A stretch of 60,000 nt of DNA from Polytrichum commune. Its lineage: Eukaryota; Streptophyta; Polytrichopsida; Polytrichales; Polytrichaceae. Below are positions 57,801 to 60,000 of the stretch, piece after piece (positions within the stretch are counted from its first letter, which is position 1; each line of letters begins with the position of its first letter). The notes under the pieces were generated by a model, which saw only the letters and a list, made by a program, of their open reading frames with translations, was not told where the DNA came from and ran no database searches. A program made the translations under genes and the position numbers. Location of the stretch: contig OX485808.1 in assembly GCA_950295325.1 (NCBI GenBank), forward strand, positions 37,842,527 to 37,902,526. Reading direction: 5' to 3'.

Positions 57801-58174
57801 ACACCCGTGGAGGATTTAGGGACCACAAACAATGTGTTCCAATGACACCGGACAAACAATCAATTGTAATATGGAGGATCCCATCAAAGAAGACAAAAGG
57901 ATTGTGCCTACACTCCATGGGTGAACACCCGTGGATAATTTGTTCCCACCATACACATTGGAGGACTCCCACATATTAAACATATTGGCAATTATGACAA
58001 TGCACGTGAAAATTCACAAAAAAATGACTTTAAAATTGGTGTCACGAACATCCGTGGGACAAATGTCAATGTCTATGGCTCTCTAATTAATGCTCACAAG
58101 ATTAAAATTGAGCACCAAACTAGGTAACTTGATGGTGTCATCCATCTAGCCCACCCACGAGACATCACCCGTGG
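57801..58174. repeat. Cluster of ACCCGTGG motifs downstream of the transposase-like gene
   Basis: ACACCCGTGG at 57801 and 57925, ACATCCGTGG at 58048 and TCACCCGTGG at 58165. The second is half of a near-palindrome (CCATGGGTGAACACCCGTGG). The same core makes a perfect palindrome in the gene's intron at 59037-59060. They may be subterminal transposase-binding motifs; that is inference. Confidence 0.6.
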
Positions 58175-58204
58175 ATACCGAGGAATGAGCAATGCAGCTT
58201 TAAG

Positions 58205-60000
58205 CTAGAGGTCTTCTGTTGGTATCGCATCCTCGAAAGTATCTGCATCAGTCATTTTCTCTCCTCTAGTGCATCGATCTAAATTATCCTTCGCGAAGAG
58301 AATTTGCCGAGCTGGGATGAGTACATTGTCATCGGAGGCATTCCTTTGTCTTGCCCATGATGCCACAACACAGTCTAGGGATTGATGGGCTGGTGCATAG
58401 TCCTTGAGCCTCGTCCATCGGAAAGATTTTGCCGTGTCCCATTCCTCATAACGTTCATCCAAGGTCTTCTTGTTCCTTTGGCCAAGGACCGGTACATAAT
58501 AGACAATCTCAATGGAACGAGGATTAGGACCGATATGCGCCAAATTCGGCTCAGAAATCACTCGTCCCATCCACACTGGATTAGGACAATCCTCACTAGG
58601 ACGTAGTAACACATAATGGCCGACCCTGATATGTGCGCCGGGACGGAAGGTCTCTACAGGTCGAGAACTAGCTGGCCCCACGTAAGCATAGTCAGTGAGG
58701 TTTTCCTCAAATAGATGCACATTATCCACATGTAGAGCTGGTGCAATGGAAAACCGTGTAGCGGGCCAAAAATGCTCGCTAAGTTCAGATGGAGTTGGTA
58801 GTAAAGGTTGATCCATAGCCGCAAGCACATTCTCCCAATATAAAATTGTTGGCGCAATGGACTCCATATATTGACCCGAAATATCTTGATCTGCCGTATC
58901 CTTCCAATACTTAATAAACCCTTGCACCCCAAGCTTTATGTTCACGGAATCTTTCATCGCCCTTTTCGGAACGGGACGGGGACACCCTATAAACACATAC
59001 ATACAATTGAGCTCAGAGCAGTACCACAGACTAACTGCCCACGGGTGATCACCCGTGGGCCACACACTTCACACAATGATTTTTCCTAGTGCACTTCCAA
59101 AGCAATACAAAGAAGGGACCCACTAACCTGTAGGGAACATTGTCTTCTTTGTGATAGGGTCCACATTCCAAAGAGCAATTCCTCCATCAGGCACCCAATT
59201 TGGATCTGTACAATACACTTTGTACTGCATCAAGGGAACTCCTTGAGTGTCCACATAAAAACGGAATTGGTGCGCCTTGGAATGCCCAATAAGTCGATCT
59301 TGACCAAACTCATTGTAGTACCCCTTCACCCATTCCTTGAAATCAGCAACCTCGTGGATTAAGGATGGGACAATAGTGGGTTCCCCAGCAGCCATGAACG
59401 ATGCCATGAGATCTGGGAGTGTATGGCAATCCTCAATCTTCAACCTTTGTCCAAACCTCCCAAACATTGCATCCACATCCTCATGCGTATGTCCAACAAT
59501 GAGGAAAGACACTCTGACTTCCCGAAATATTCCCTTTGCAGTCAGAGCTGACCAAAACAACATGTTGTATTTTGATTTGTTGTCCTTCGCACAATTGTCC
59601 ATTTGAACAAGCAAGAGGGGTGGCAAACCTATAGCAGGAATATTGTCGAGCGGTGGCAATGGAAGTACTCTTGAACACTTCTCCACACCAACCACCAGTG
59701 CATCGTGTAAAGGATCACCTATGGACGAAATAGGAATGTCTCTACTAGAGCAAACAGGTTGTATTTCAAGTTGACAAAGCAACTTCATAATCGAGGTGAT
59801 AGTGAAGTTGGCATCGGATGGGTACATATCAAGGACATAATGCGCATAATTCACATCTGAGTGACCATGTGCAATCATCCCCGCAATAGATATGGGAAAT
59901 CGCTCGTATTTGTCAACTCGTTTGTTTTTGTGAGCGAAAACGGGAAGCGCCGTTTTCCCATAATCCATTTTGTCATGGATTATACAAAGCACCTCATTGG
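58205..60000 (-). CDS. DUF7869-type transposase-like protein, 3' part (runs off the right edge)
   Basis: Two exons are visible: 60000-59128, ending CCTACAG|GTTAGT, and 58986-58205 after TGTTTATAG. The phase-1 junction restores PTG|CPRP, giving about 550 residues; the frame is still open at the edge. Exon 1 has HDKMDYGKTALP, then VQMDNCAKDNKS, then FLIVGHTHEDVDAMFGRFG. These three acidic blocks are typical of the DUF7869 family and look like an RNase H-fold DDE-type triad (inference). Exon 2 carries VGHYVLLRPSED and PVWMGRVI, an SH3/BAH-like segment of the kind found after such domains. The frame is intact apart from the one intron, so this is either a young element or a domesticated gene. ACCCGTGG motifs lie in its intron and downstream. 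Confidence 0.75.
59037..59060. repeat. Perfect 24-bp palindrome in the intron
   Basis: GCCCACGGGTGA is followed directly by its exact reverse complement. It shares the CACCCGTGG core with the motif cluster at 57.8-58.2 kb and lies inside the 141-bp intron (59127-58987). Confidence 0.9.

Overview
The window is nuclear DNA of a land plant. The evidence is GT-AG introns that join in phase, a plant-type LRR receptor kinase, MLKL-like (DUF1221-type) kinases, Stowaway/Tourist/hAT-type MITEs, a tRNA-derived SINE, and AT-rich intergenic DNA full of microsatellites. The lineage cannot be fixed from sequence alone. A compact gene spacing of roughly 10 kb per gene, a VIII-2-like receptor kinase without a malectin domain, and MLKL-like kinases with complete catalytic motifs fit a non-seed plant such as a bryophyte. 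That is a guess, not a result.

Five genes can be supported, all on the minus strand. (1) 5331-2398: a two-exon gene for a ~674-residue Ser/Arg-repeat plus coiled-coil protein of unknown function. (2) 30118-20276: a 17-exon LRR receptor kinase of 828 residues, reconstructed exon by exon with every junction in phase. (3) 53615-52071: an MLKL-like protein with a helical DUF1221-type N-terminus and a complete kinase domain. (4) 51388-50117: its tandem paralogue, which has lost the helical N-terminus, carries a duplicated 53-residue module instead, and has HQD and APQ in place of HRD and APE. (5) 60000-58205: the 3' part of a DUF7869-type transposase-like gene that runs off the right edge.

The rest is mostly mobile DNA. 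Several elements can be delimited to the base by terminal inverted repeats (TIRs) and target-site duplications (TSDs): a hAT MITE family (four copies), Tourist/Harbinger-like MITEs (one nested in another), TA-flanked MITEs, a Stowaway pair carried inside a 1.3-kb dispersed duplication, a SINE with a 12-bp TSD in an intron of the receptor kinase, and a family whose termini are G-tracts. One G-tract element has an 11-bp TSD and sits inside a decayed pogo/Tigger transposase. Decayed coding remnants include that transposase, the RNase H end of a LINE, a hAT transposase tail and a zinc-finger-like fragment. Two minisatellites stand out: a 51-bp array just upstream of gene 1 and a 35-bp array near 37.2 kb.

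Layout: 0-2.4 kb MITEs and AT-rich DNA; 2.4-5.3 kb gene 1; 5.4-20 kb minisatellite, transposon remnants and MITEs; 20.3-30.1 kb receptor kinase; 30.7-50 kb repeat-dominated; 50.1-53.6 kb kinase pair; 54.6-57.7 kb transposon remnants; 57.8-60 kb transposase-like gene with repeated ACCCGTGG motifs. No tRNA, rRNA or CRISPR was seen.
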